From: JANPBY01 sp963805505 | Lineage (GTDB): Bacteria > Actinomycetota > Actinomycetes > DATJPE01 | Direction: 5' to 3' | Length of the DNA stretch: 64,000 nt | Assembly (NCBI GenBank): GCA_963805505.1 | Contig: CAWDUP010000007.1 | Location: forward strand, 620,001-684,000 | Shown: positions 46,357 to 54,718 of the stretch, one piece after another | How the letters are laid out: each line of letters begins with the position of its first letter | Position numbering within the stretch: position 1 is the stretch's first letter | Notes under the pieces: generated by a model | The model's database searches: none | The model's input: only the letters and a program-made list of their open reading frames with translations | Told to the model about the DNA's origin: nothing | Position numbers and translations under genes: made by a program

Positions 46357-46493
46357 GGGAACTCCAAGAGAAGGACGGGTCGGCCGGTGGTTTCGGCCGA
46401 GTCTGGCACGTGCGGTCGTTGCGCTGCTGGTGTCACATGTTGCTGTCAGTCTGTCGATCGTTGCGCTGCGTTGCTAGGTGTGCTGGTGAGAGG

Positions 46494-46796
46494 CTACGCG
46501 AACGAGCGGATGACGTTGGGCAAGATCCCCACGATCACGATCTGGGCGAACAAGAAGAGGACCAGCCAGGCGAGGTCCAAGCTGACTCCCCCGATCCGCA
46601 GCGGTGGGATGAAGCGCCGAACGAACTTCAGCGGCGGATCGGTCAACGTGAAGACGATCTCGGCCAGGATGAGGACGAACCCGTGGGGGGTGTAGTCGCG
46701 GGCGAACATGAAGACGTAGTCGAGCACCAGGCGCGCCAGCAGGAGCAAGACGAACAAGAAGCCGACATCGGCAACGATGGTGGCCAGGAGATTCAC
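46494..46796 (-). CDS. YggT-family membrane protein
   Basis: 100 aa with two YggT-type helical repeats: helix, DYTPHGFVLILAEIVFTLTDPPLKFVRRFIPP, then a second helix. The family lies near division genes; function not well defined. GTG start. It is 40 bp after sepF. Confidence 0.88.
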   Translation of the reverse strand: MNLLATIVADVGFLFVLLLLARLVLDYVFMFARDYTPHGFVLILAEIVFTLTDPPLKFVRRFIPPLRIGGVSLDLAWLVLFLFAQIVIVGILPNVIRSFA

Positions 46797-46836
46797 GGCG
46801 CGAGGCTTCGGTAGAGCGCGGAGTCAGCGACGAGGC

Positions 46837-47343
46837 TCAGGACTGGTTGAAGAATCCGCCTTCGGCGAGGCGAGCCTTCTCCTCGGCCGTCACGACAACG
46901 TTCGCGGGTGACAGAAGAAACACCTTCGCCGTGACCCGTTCGATGGTGCCGTGGACGGCGAAGACCAGCCCTGCGGCAAAATCCACAAGTCGCTTGGCGT
47001 CGGAATCCTCCATGTCCGTCAGATTCATGATCACCGGCGTGCCGTCACGGAAGTACTCCCCCACCGTGCGGGCATCGTTGTAGGTGCGTGGGTGCAGAGT
47101 CGTGATCCGGTAGGACTCGAGATCCGGTTCGATCGCCACCGGCGCCGGTCGCGGACTCGACACGGCCCGCTCATCACGTACGGGCTGCAGCGAGCGGGTC
47201 GAGGCGCGAGGTTCGGGACGCACGTCTGGCCGCGCGGTCTCGTCCTGCGCGTAGCCGTACTCGTCCTGGCCGTATTCGTACAGGTCGGTCTCGTCCTCGA
47301 CGAGCCCGAGGTAGACCGCCATCTTGCGCATCGAGCCGGCCAT
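46837..47343 (-). CDS. sepF: Cell division protein SepF
   Basis: 168 aa. A membrane-binding N-terminal helix (MRKMAVYLGLVEDE) precedes an acidic/Tyr-rich linker and a C-terminal SepF domain with HPRTYNDARTVGEYFRDGTPVIMNLTDM and DFAAGLVFAVHGTIERV. SepF anchors FtsZ to the membrane in actinobacteria, which lack FtsA. I chose the ATG of MAGSMRK, behind GGAGGG; the ATG four codons later is also possible. Confidence 0.93.
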   Translation of the reverse strand: MAGSMRKMAVYLGLVEDETDLYEYGQDEYGYAQDETARPDVRPEPRASTRSLQPVRDERAVSSPRPAPVAIEPDLESYRITTLHPRTYNDARTVGEYFRDGTPVIMNLTDMEDSDAKRLVDFAAGLVFAVHGTIERVTAKVFLLSPANVVVTAEEKARLAEGGFFNQS

Positions 47344-47401
47344 GCCTTCAGTTCCCTCCGGGGCGGGACCAACGGGCCGGACGACCCGCCGCACGCCGAG
47401 G

Positions 47402-48115
47402 CTACCGGAGCGGAGGGCGCTTCCCCAGCATCACCGAGCCGAGCCGCACGTGTGTCGCGCCGCAGGCGATGGCCGCCTCGAAGTCTCCACTCATCCCTGC
47501 TGACACCCAGTCCGCGCCGGGCGACACACTCTGCACCCGGGCGGACAGCGCCACCAACGGGGCAAAGGCGCGCTCAGGTGGAACATCGCGCGGCGCCACG
47601 ACCATGATGCCGCCGAGCTCCAGATGCTCCGCGCGCGCCACGACGTCTGCCAACCGCTCGAGGTCAGCTGGGGGAATCCCACCACGACCGCCGGCGTCAG
47701 CCGGGGGTTGCGCATCCAGCGACACCTGCACCAACAGGCGAAGTCGACGAGCGGCTCGCCCGGCGGCCTTGTCGAGGGCAGCGACGAGTCGCTCACGATC
47801 GACGGCATGGACCACTGCGGCGTAGCCGGCGACCGAAGCGGCCTTGTTGGTCTGCAGCTGGCCAACGAAGTGCCAGGTCAAAGCGAGGTCTTGGCACGAC
47901 CTCGCTTTGGGCGCCGCCTCCTGGTCCCGGTTCTCGGCCACATCGAGCACGCCCAGGGAAGCCAACCGACGGACATCTGCCGCCGGCCAGGTCTTCGTGA
48001 CAGCAACGATGGTCACTGAGTCGGTCGTCCGTCCAGCTGCAACGCACGCGGCGGCCACGCGGCGTCGAACCGCAGCCAGGTTGGTTGCCAGCTCCTCGGC
48101 TCGCGGATCGATCAC
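47402..48115 (-). CDS. YggS-family PLP homeostasis protein
   Basis: 237 aa, alanine-racemase-like barrel without the C-terminal domain. The PLP lysine is in VAVTKTWPAADV, and MSGDFEAAIACGATHVRLGSVMLG closes the phosphate site. It binds PLP and buffers its supply; no enzyme activity is known. GTG start in a GTGA overlap with pgeF. Confidence 0.92.
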   Translation of the reverse strand: MIDPRAEELATNLAAVRRRVAAACVAAGRTTDSVTIVAVTKTWPAADVRRLASLGVLDVAENRDQEAAPKARSCQDLALTWHFVGQLQTNKAASVAGYAAVVHAVDRERLVAALDKAAGRAARRLRLLVQVSLDAQPPADAGGRGGIPPADLERLADVVARAEHLELGGIMVVAPRDVPPERAFAPLVALSARVQSVSPGADWVSAGMSGDFEAAIACGATHVRLGSVMLGKRPPLR

Positions 48116-48792
48116 GCTTCCCACGCTATGACCCCGGCGGTACGGCCGGTCACGCCGTCGCGTCGATAGGAGAAGTGGTCGCTCGACTCGAAGGTGCAAG
48201 GCCCCACACGTTCAACGCTGCGCACCGTCTCCGCTAGCAGCGCGACGAGTCCCCGACGAAGGTCGAGCCCTGGAGTCCCCCACCTTGTCGGAACAGCCGC
48301 TGCCGGCGCGACCGTTGCCACATCCGCTTGCATCTCCTCAGGGACCTCGTAGCAAGAGCCGCAGATCGATGGTCCTAGCCAGGCTTCGACCCTGCCCGGT
48401 GCTGCACCGAGCTCCACCATGGCATCGAGCGCACGAAAGACGACACCGTTGCGAACACCCGCTCGACCCGCGTGCACCGCGGCGACCACACCCGCCGCCG
48501 GATCGGCCATCAGCACCGGAATGCAGTCGGCGACGAGGACGGCCAAGGTGACGCCGGGCTTCGCGGTGACGACTCCGTCGCAGGTGGGAGTGACATCCGG
48601 CGCCCGGTCGATGACCACGACGTTGTCGCCATGGACCTGGTTCATCCAGACAGCCGCGCCCAGGGTCAAGCGATTCCTCGCTACGGCCGCTGGATCGTCC
48701 CCGACGTGGCTGCCGAGGTTCAGCCGGTCGTAGGGCGGCTGGCTGACGCCGCCCGACCGATCAGTGAACCGCCACCTGATGTTGTCGGACAT
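48112..48792 (-). CDS. pgeF: Purine nucleoside phosphorylase/YfiH-family protein
   Basis: 226 aa of the YlmD/YfiH (laccase-like) family. The characterised members are purine nucleoside phosphorylases/adenosine deaminases and the E. coli protein (PgeF) edits peptidoglycan amino acids. Metal/active-site residues: QVHGDNV, ADCIPVL and AVHAGRAG. ATG taken after a preceding in-frame GTG. It follows ftsZ by 30 bp. Confidence 0.9.
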   Translation of the reverse strand: MSDNIRWRFTDRSGGVSQPPYDRLNLGSHVGDDPAAVARNRLTLGAAVWMNQVHGDNVVVIDRAPDVTPTCDGVVTAKPGVTLAVLVADCIPVLMADPAAGVVAAVHAGRAGVRNGVVFRALDAMVELGAAPGRVEAWLGPSICGSCYEVPEEMQADVATVAPAAAVPTRWGTPGLDLRRGLVALLAETVRSVERVGPCTFESSDHFSYRRDGVTGRTAGVIAWEA

Positions 48793-48822
48793 CACGGTTC
48801 GGCTCGCGGGAGAGTCTTGCCG

Positions 48823-49986
48823 CTACTTGAGGAAGTCGGGGACGTCCAGGTCGTCGCCAGCAAGCGTGTCGTCAAAGATGATGGGCCGTCGCACGCGCGC
48901 CGGATCCGCGGGCAAGGTGATCTCGCGCTCGTCCTCGCTGGCGGCTTCGCTGTCCCGGTCCTCGCTCACGGGAGTGACCGCAGCGGCGGTCTCCGGTAGC
49001 TGCTCGGTCCCACGTAGCGGTTGGGTCCGGGGTTTGGGCTCTCCACCGTCGAAACCGGCCGCGATCACCGTGACACGCACCTCGTCGCCGAGGGCATCGT
49101 CGATGACTGCGCCAAAGATGATGTTCGCGTCCGGGTGTGCGGCTTCCTGCACGAGTCGGGCCGCCTCGTTGATCTCGAACAGGCCGAGATCGGACCCGCC
49201 GGACACGGACAACAGGACCCCACGGGCTCCTTCGATAGAGGCCTCCAGCAGCGGGCTCGAGACGGCCATCTCGGCTGCGGCGACGGCGCGATCCTCCCCG
49301 CGCGCGGACCCGATGCCCATCAAGGCAGATCCCGCGCCGTGCATGACCGACTTCACGTCGGCGAAGTCGAGGTTGATCAGACCGGCCGTCGTGATCAGGT
49401 CAGTGATGCCCTGCACCCCGGACAGCAGCACCTGGTCAGCGGAGCGAAAGGCGTCGAGCGCGCTCACGTTGCGATCGCTGATCGACAACAAACGGTCGTT
49501 CGGGATGACGATGAGGGTGTCCACCTCGGCGCGCAACTCATCGATTCCGGTCTCGGCCTGAACCGAGCGTCGCTTGCCTTCGAAGGAGAAGGGGCGCGTC
49601 ACCACCCCCACGGTCAGCGCACCGAGAGAACGCGCGATACGCGCCACGACCGGCGCCCCACCTGTACCGGTGCCGCCGCCTTCACCTGCCGTGACGAAGA
49701 CCATGTCCGCGCCTTTGAGCACTTCTTCGATCTCGTCCGCGTGGTCGTCGGCAGCCGTCCGACCGACCTCGGGGTCGGCCCCAGCGCCCAGCCCCCGGGT
49801 GAGCTCGCGGCCGACGTCGAGCTTGACGTCGGCGTCACTCATGAGCAGCGCCTGCGCGTCGGTGTTGATGGCGATGAACTCCACGCCCTTGAGCCCGACG
49901 TCGATCATCCGGTTGACGGCGTTGACCCCGCCGCCGCCGATCCCGACGACCTTGATGATCGCGATGTAGTTCTGCGGTGCCGCCAC
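48823..49986 (-). CDS. ftsZ: Cell division GTPase FtsZ
   Basis: Tubulin-like GTPase that forms the division ring; 387 aa. The tubulin signature GGGTGTGG is at residues 103-110, the T7-loop region has NLDFADVKSVM, and the C-terminal partner-binding peptide is DDLDVPDFLK. GTG start gives VAAPQNYIAIIKVVGIGGGG, the normal opening. The longer in-frame start at 50091 would cover the leader repeats. Preceded by a 200-bp leader with its own promoter. Confidence 0.97.
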   Translation of the reverse strand: MAAPQNYIAIIKVVGIGGGGVNAVNRMIDVGLKGVEFIAINTDAQALLMSDADVKLDVGRELTRGLGAGADPEVGRTAADDHADEIEEVLKGADMVFVTAGEGGGTGTGGAPVVARIARSLGALTVGVVTRPFSFEGKRRSVQAETGIDELRAEVDTLIVIPNDRLLSISDRNVSALDAFRSADQVLLSGVQGITDLITTAGLINLDFADVKSVMHGAGSALMGIGSARGEDRAVAAAEMAVSSPLLEASIEGARGVLLSVSGGSDLGLFEINEAARLVQEAAHPDANIIFGAVIDDALGDEVRVTVIAAGFDGGEPKPRTQPLRGTEQLPETAAAVTPVSEDRDSEAASEDEREITLPADPARVRRPIIFDDTLAGDDLDVPDFLK

Positions 49987-49997
49987 GGCGTCCGCCC

Positions 49998-50054
49998 TCT
50001 CTGTGTCCGGTCGACCTCTGGGTGTCTGGTCAACCTCTGGGTGTCTGGTCAAGC
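49998..50054. repeat. 19-bp tandem repeats in the ftsZ leader
   Basis: Three units (49998-50016, 50017-50035, 50036-50054) of the type tctgggtgtctggtcaacc, with a degenerate fourth just after. They lie between the ftsZ promoter and start codon. Confidence 0.85.
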
Positions 50055-50075
50055 CAACTCTGTGCCGGTCGATGG

Positions 50076-50104
50076 CTGACCCTCGGCCCAACCATCAGGG
50101 TCAG
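50076..50104 (-). promoter_or_regulatory. Hairpin in the ftsZ leader
   Basis: Inverted repeat CTGACCC (50076-50082) with GGGTCAG (50098-50104), 15-nt loop. The loop contains CCCAACC (50087-50093), complementary to GGTTGGG at 50133-50139, so a loop-to-upstream pairing (pseudoknot-like) is possible. Confidence 0.45.
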
Positions 50105-50143
50105 GTTGAGGTTTATAGTTATGTCAAGTAAAGGTTGGGGCAG

Positions 50144-50173
50144 ACCGTAGGTGACGCAACCCTGTCGAGGCAA
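50144..50173 (-). promoter_or_regulatory. Promoter upstream of ftsZ
   Basis: On the minus strand TTGCCT (complement of 50168-50173), 18-bp spacer, TACGGT (complement of 50144-50149). A good sigma-70-like arrangement that would give a leader of about 150 nt. An AT-rich stretch (50105-50135) follows. Confidence 0.55.
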
Positions 50174-50188
50174 GCCGATCCGCAGAAG

Positions 50189-50962
50189 TCAGTCGCCGCC
50201 CAGCGTCGTCGGCGCGTCCGGTGCCGAGACGTCGTACCGCTCGGCATGCTGACCCAGCAGGGCCTTCACCACCGCCGCCTTCTCGACCGGACGACTGGCA
50301 TCGCCCCAGACGATGACCGCGCCGGAGCGCAGGTTCAGCTGCACGTCGTCCGGGCTCTGCACGGTGACCGCGGCGACCTTGCGTGCCAATGTCGGGGGCA
50401 GCGCATCGATGACCGCCAGGCCGGCCGCAAGATCTGCTGGCGGCACATGGTCAAGGTCTAGCTCCAGCAGGGGAACGTTGCGAGGAGCCGCGGACACCGA
50501 TGCGAACGCCACGCCGTCGGCGTCGACCAGACGCAGAGCATCGCCGGACATCACCACCGCGACCGGCGTGCGCTCGGTGATGACGATGCGCAGGGTATGC
50601 GGCCACACCCGTTGGACCTGGACGTCGTGCACCACCGGAAGCTGACCCACTCGGTCCTTCACGCCTCCGGTATCGACTCTGGCCAGCGGCGTCCCAGGAG
50701 GCACATCCGCGGTCAGAGCGATCAGCGAATCCGAGGAGCGCTGCGCCCCGACGACCTCGACGGTGCGAACGTCGAGCAGAGTCGACCAGCCCAGCAGCCA
50801 GGCGACCCCGGCGAAAGCCGCCAAGCACAGCAGGACGAGAAGGGCGCGCAGCCAACGACGACGTCGAGCGGTGCGCGGCCCCTCGGCGAAGCGATCCGGT
50901 GCGTCGATGACCACCCTCGGACGGGCCGAACCGCGCGCCCCTGCCCTGGTTGGCGTGCTCAT
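50189..50962 (-). CDS. ftsQ: Cell division protein FtsQ
   Basis: 257 aa. Basic cytoplasmic N-terminus, single membrane helix (about residues 38-60), then POTRA (DVRTVEVVGAQRSSDSLIALTADVPPGTPLARVDTG) and FtsQ domains. It joins FtsL and partners at the division site. ATG overlaps the murC stop by 4 bp (ATGA). Confidence 0.93.
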   Translation of the reverse strand: MSTPTRAGARGSARPRVVIDAPDRFAEGPRTARRRRWLRALLVLLCLAAFAGVAWLLGWSTLLDVRTVEVVGAQRSSDSLIALTADVPPGTPLARVDTGGVKDRVGQLPVVHDVQVQRVWPHTLRIVITERTPVAVVMSGDALRLVDADGVAFASVSAAPRNVPLLELDLDHVPPADLAAGLAVIDALPPTLARKVAAVTVQSPDDVQLNLRSGAVIVWGDASRPVEKAAVVKALLGQHAERYDVSAPDAPTTLGGD

Positions 50963-52362
50963 CCGATCCCCCCGGAGCCACGCGCCGCGAGCAGGGACAA
51001 CACCTCAGGTCCAATCATCGTCACATCGCCGGCCCCAAGGGTCATGATCAGATCGCCAGGCGCAGCAACGGACACCAGTCGGGCGGCAACTGCCGACCAG
51101 GATGGCTCGAAGACGACGTGTCCGGCCGCGAGGGGGACAGCGGCCGCGACCATGGCCCCCGACACCCCGGGTTGGGGTTCCTCACGTGCCGGATAGATCT
51201 CCATGACGACGACCTCGTCCGCCCGCCCGAGGGCCTGTCCGAATCGGTCAGCGAACATGCTCGTGCGGCTGTACAGATGCGGTTGGAAAGCGACCACCAA
51301 CCTGCCCTCCCCCACCATCTGCCTCGCGGCCGCCAAGTCCGCCAAGAGCTCGGTCGGATGATGGGCGTAGCTGTCGATGACACGAATGCCGCCGGCGTGC
51401 CCTTTGAGCTCGAGGCGGCGACGCGTTCCGCTGTAGCGCGCGAGACCGTCCCGAAGCCGCTCGTCAGGGAGATCCAGAACGAGGCCCGCGAGCAAGGCAG
51501 CCGCGGAGTTCAAGGCGTTGTGCCGACCAGGGACCGCCAGCGTCACGGACCCAAGCCTTCGGCCGTGGTGGAAGGCCGTGTAGCGACAGCCAGCAGGGGT
51601 CAGCTCGAGTCCATCGATACGCAGGTCAGCCGAACTGGACTCGCCGTAGGTCTGAACCGTCACTGCAGACGTGCTCGCCGCGCGTGCGAGCTCCATCGCG
51701 CCCTCGTCGTCTGCACAGGTGACCAAGCAGCCACCAGGCACGACCCGGCGCGCCAGGTCGGTGAAGACCGCGCGGTACGTCGCTTCGTCTCCGTAGTGGT
51801 CTAGGTGATCAGGATCGACGTTGGTGACCACGGCCACGAAAGGCTCGTAGTAGATCAACGAGCCATCACTCTCGTCGGCCTCCGCCACGAAGATGTCACC
51901 TGACCCGTGGTGGGCGTTGGCGCCGGACTCGCTCAAGTGGCCACCGATGGCGAAGGACGGGTCTACGCCGCAGTGCTGGAGCGCCACCGTCAGCATCGAG
52001 GTCGTCGTCGTCTTCCCATGAGTCCCGGCAATTGCTGCGACCGTGCTACCAGACATCAAGGCGGCCAGTGCTTGGGCTCGATGCAGGATCGGAAGCTGTC
52101 GACGCTGCGCTTCCACGATCTCGACGTTGCTCGGCTTCACCGCACTCGTGGCTACGACCGTGTCCGCCTCGCCCACTTGTTCGGCCGCGTGCCCCACGAA
52201 GACGACGGCACCTAGGGCGCGGAGAGCCACCAGGTCTCGGGAATCCCGAACATCGCTGCCGGTGACCGGCACCCCCCGCGCCAGCATGATGCGAGCAATC
52301 CCCGACATCCCCGCTCCACCGATGCCGACGAAGTGGACCCGACCAAGCGTGTCAGCGTTCAC
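50959..52362 (-). CDS. murC: UDP-N-acetylmuramate--L-alanine ligase
   Basis: Adds L-Ala to UDP-MurNAc; 467 aa. Rossmann start HFVGIGGAGMSGIA, the ATP loop GTHGKTT at residues 113-119, and IDSYAHHPTE in the C-terminal domain. GTG start overlaps murG (GTGA), with GGAGGGTGGC upstream. Confidence 0.96.
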   Translation of the reverse strand: MNADTLGRVHFVGIGGAGMSGIARIMLARGVPVTGSDVRDSRDLVALRALGAVVFVGHAAEQVGEADTVVATSAVKPSNVEIVEAQRRQLPILHRAQALAALMSGSTVAAIAGTHGKTTTTSMLTVALQHCGVDPSFAIGGHLSESGANAHHGSGDIFVAEADESDGSLIYYEPFVAVVTNVDPDHLDHYGDEATYRAVFTDLARRVVPGGCLVTCADDEGAMELARAASTSAVTVQTYGESSSADLRIDGLELTPAGCRYTAFHHGRRLGSVTLAVPGRHNALNSAAALLAGLVLDLPDERLRDGLARYSGTRRRLELKGHAGGIRVIDSYAHHPTELLADLAAARQMVGEGRLVVAFQPHLYSRTSMFADRFGQALGRADEVVVMEIYPAREEPQPGVSGAMVAAAVPLAAGHVVFEPSWSAVAARLVSVAAPGDLIMTLGAGDVTMIGPEVLSLLAARGSGGIG

Positions 52363-53456
52363 GCCACCCTCCGGTCGGCGGCGGCTTGCAGAACCATCTC
52401 GGCCAGCACCCGATCGGCATCCCTGCGACCAAAGCCAGCAGCAGCTTCGGACATCTGCCTCAGCCGTGCGGTGTCCAAAGCCAAGGCTGCAACCTCGGTC
52501 GAGACGTATTCGGGTGTGCATTCCGTGTCGTCGATGAGAATGCCACCGCCGGCGTCAACCACCGGGCGGGCATTCAGCCGCTGTTCGCCATTGCCGATCG
52601 GAAGCGGCACGTAGATGGCAGGCAGACCCACTGCCGCCAACTCGGCGCACGTGATGGCGCCTGCGCGACAGAGCATGAGATCAGCGGCGGCATAGGCCAG
52701 GTCCATCCGCTCGAGATAGGGCACGATCACGTACGGCGGTTCGTTCTCGCGGCGCGGCACCGCAAGCTGATGCATCGCGCCCGACGCGTGCAGCACCTGC
52801 ACCCCGGCAGCAGCCAGTGCCGCAGCGGCCCCAACGACTGCCTCGTTGAGACGGCGCGAGCCCTGGGATCCACCCGACACCAACAACGTCGGTCGCCCGG
52901 GGTCGAGGCCGAGACGTTCTCTGGCCTCGAGGCGACGAACCGACCTGTCCAGGGTGGCGATCGCGGGACGTAGGGGCACACCGACATAAGTGGCACCGGA
53001 AAGGCTGCCAGGCACCGCCTCCGCCACGAAGTGCGTCAGCCGTGCCCCCATCCGATTCGCCCAGCCAGCCCGGGCATTCGCCTCGTGAACGACGATCGGC
53101 ACGCGCAGTCGACGAGCAGCGAGATAGGCCGGACCTGCGACGTACCCGCCGAACCCGACAACAACGGAGGCGTTGGTGCGCCGCAGAACCGCTGAGACAT
53201 CGTGAACCGCGTCTCTCAACCGTCCCGGGACGGCGAGCAGATCCACACTCGGCCGCCGCGGAACCGGCACGGGAGTGATCAATTCCAGGTCGTAGCCGCG
53301 CGCCGGCACCAAAGTGGTCTCTAGACCGCGTGCGGTTCCAAGCGCAGTGATTCCGACCGAGGCGTCCATGGCTCGCAGGGCATCCGCTACGGCGAGGGCC
53401 GGCTCAACGTGTCCGGCCGTGCCGCCCCCGGCGAGCACGACGTGCACGCAGCTCAC
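52359..53456 (-). CDS. murG: Lipid II synthase (GlcNAc transferase) MurG
   Basis: Transfers GlcNAc to lipid I on the inner face of the membrane; 365 aa. N-terminal GGGTAGHVEPALAVADAL, VVGFGGYVAGPAYLAA, then LLVSGGSQGSRRLN and the UDP-GlcNAc site RAGAITCAELAAVGLPAIYVPLP. GTG start in a GTGA overlap with ftsW. Confidence 0.96.
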   Translation of the reverse strand: MSCVHVVLAGGGTAGHVEPALAVADALRAMDASVGITALGTARGLETTLVPARGYDLELITPVPVPRRPSVDLLAVPGRLRDAVHDVSAVLRRTNASVVVGFGGYVAGPAYLAARRLRVPIVVHEANARAGWANRMGARLTHFVAEAVPGSLSGATYVGVPLRPAIATLDRSVRRLEARERLGLDPGRPTLLVSGGSQGSRRLNEAVVGAAAALAAAGVQVLHASGAMHQLAVPRRENEPPYVIVPYLERMDLAYAAADLMLCRAGAITCAELAAVGLPAIYVPLPIGNGEQRLNARPVVDAGGGILIDDTECTPEYVSTEVAALALDTARLRQMSEAAAGFGRRDADRVLAEMVLQAAADRRVA

Positions 53457-54718
53457 CGTCCCGGTCGCGCGCTGCCCACGGCCGCGAGCCAGCGACGACG
53501 ACGCTGGCGCCGGAGCGCGCGACGCGCGTCGAGTGCTTCCGTGGCCCCCGGCTCCGATCGTGCGAACGCGAGAAGCATGCCGACGGCAACCAAGGTGATC
53601 AGCAGGGCCGCTCCGCCGTAGGAGACGAGCGGAAGCGGAAGCCCCGCGATCGGGAGCAGGCCGAGGACTGCCCCGATGTTGACGAGCGCCTGAACAGCGA
53701 TCCACGCGGTAGCTGCAGCCGACGCCAGCCGAACAAAGGGTTCGGTGGTGCGTAGTGCGATCCGTATCCCGGCGAAGACCAGAACTCCGAACAAGACCAG
53801 GACTGCCAAGGTACCGGCGAGGCCGAGTTCCTCCCCGATGACCGCGTAGATGAAATCGGTGTGCGCCTCCGGAAGTTGTCCCCACTTCTCCCGGCTGGCT
53901 CCCAACCCGAGACCCCACCAGCCCCCACTGCCGAGCGCGTAGAGGCCATGGCGGTATTGCAGGCCGTTGCCGAGCGGGTCAGCCAAGCCGGGATGGAGCC
54001 AGGTATCAAACCGGTCCAGACGGTGCGAGGCAGTCAAGGACAGATAGGTGATCAGTCCGGCCGCGGCAAGGCCGAGCATGCCGAACAACCGAAGCGGCGC
54101 ACCCGCGACGAACAACAACGCGGCCGTGATGGACATGATCACCACAGCTGTACCCAGATCGCCGCCCACCAGCACGAGAGCGAGAACGAGCGCACTCACC
54201 GGCAGCAGCGGGACGAGGAGCTCGCGCCACTGATCGAGCCGGTCGCGCTTGCGCACCAAGACCTCGGCTCCCCACAGCACCAGAGCAAGCTTGGCCGCCT
54301 CCCCCGGCTGAAGGCGGAACGGCCCACCCACATCGATCCAGTTCCGGTTGCCATTGACCTCGACACCGATGCCCGGAACGAGGACCAAGAACAGGAGGAC
54401 GAGGGCCAGGAGCATGGCCGGCCAGGCAAGCCGGCGCCATGCGCGAACCGGCAGTCGCGCGGCCACCAGCAAGGCCGGAACTCCGATGGCCGCCCACAGC
54501 AGCTGCCGTTCGAACAGCGTGAAGCTCGATCCGGTGATGGCATAGGAGGTGACGCTGCTCGCCGACAGCACCATCGGTAGACCCAGGCCCAGCAGACCGA
54601 AGGCGCTCCCCAGGACGAGCAGGTAGGAGGTGAGGGGACGATCGAGCAGCCGTGCGGGGCGTGCACTCGAGCCGACGGTGATCCCGCTTCGGGTGCCTGA
54701 CGAGCGGGTCTGACTCAT
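53453..54718 (-). CDS. ftsW: SEDS glycosyltransferase FtsW
   Basis: 421 aa, about ten membrane helices. FtsW polymerises lipid II at the septum with its partner FtsI. SEDS features: GNRNWIDVGGPFRLQPGEAAKLAL, a DLGTAVVI stretch, AHTDFIYAVIGEELGL and GLPLPLVSYGGAALL. Basic C-terminal tail. ATG overlaps murD (ATGA). Confidence 0.95.
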   Translation of the reverse strand: MSQTRSSGTRSGITVGSSARPARLLDRPLTSYLLVLGSAFGLLGLGLPMVLSASSVTSYAITGSSFTLFERQLLWAAIGVPALLVAARLPVRAWRRLAWPAMLLALVLLFLVLVPGIGVEVNGNRNWIDVGGPFRLQPGEAAKLALVLWGAEVLVRKRDRLDQWRELLVPLLPVSALVLALVLVGGDLGTAVVIMSITAALLFVAGAPLRLFGMLGLAAAGLITYLSLTASHRLDRFDTWLHPGLADPLGNGLQYRHGLYALGSGGWWGLGLGASREKWGQLPEAHTDFIYAVIGEELGLAGTLAVLVLFGVLVFAGIRIALRTTEPFVRLASAAATAWIAVQALVNIGAVLGLLPIAGLPLPLVSYGGAALLITLVAVGMLLAFARSEPGATEALDARRALRRQRRRRWLAAVGSARPGR

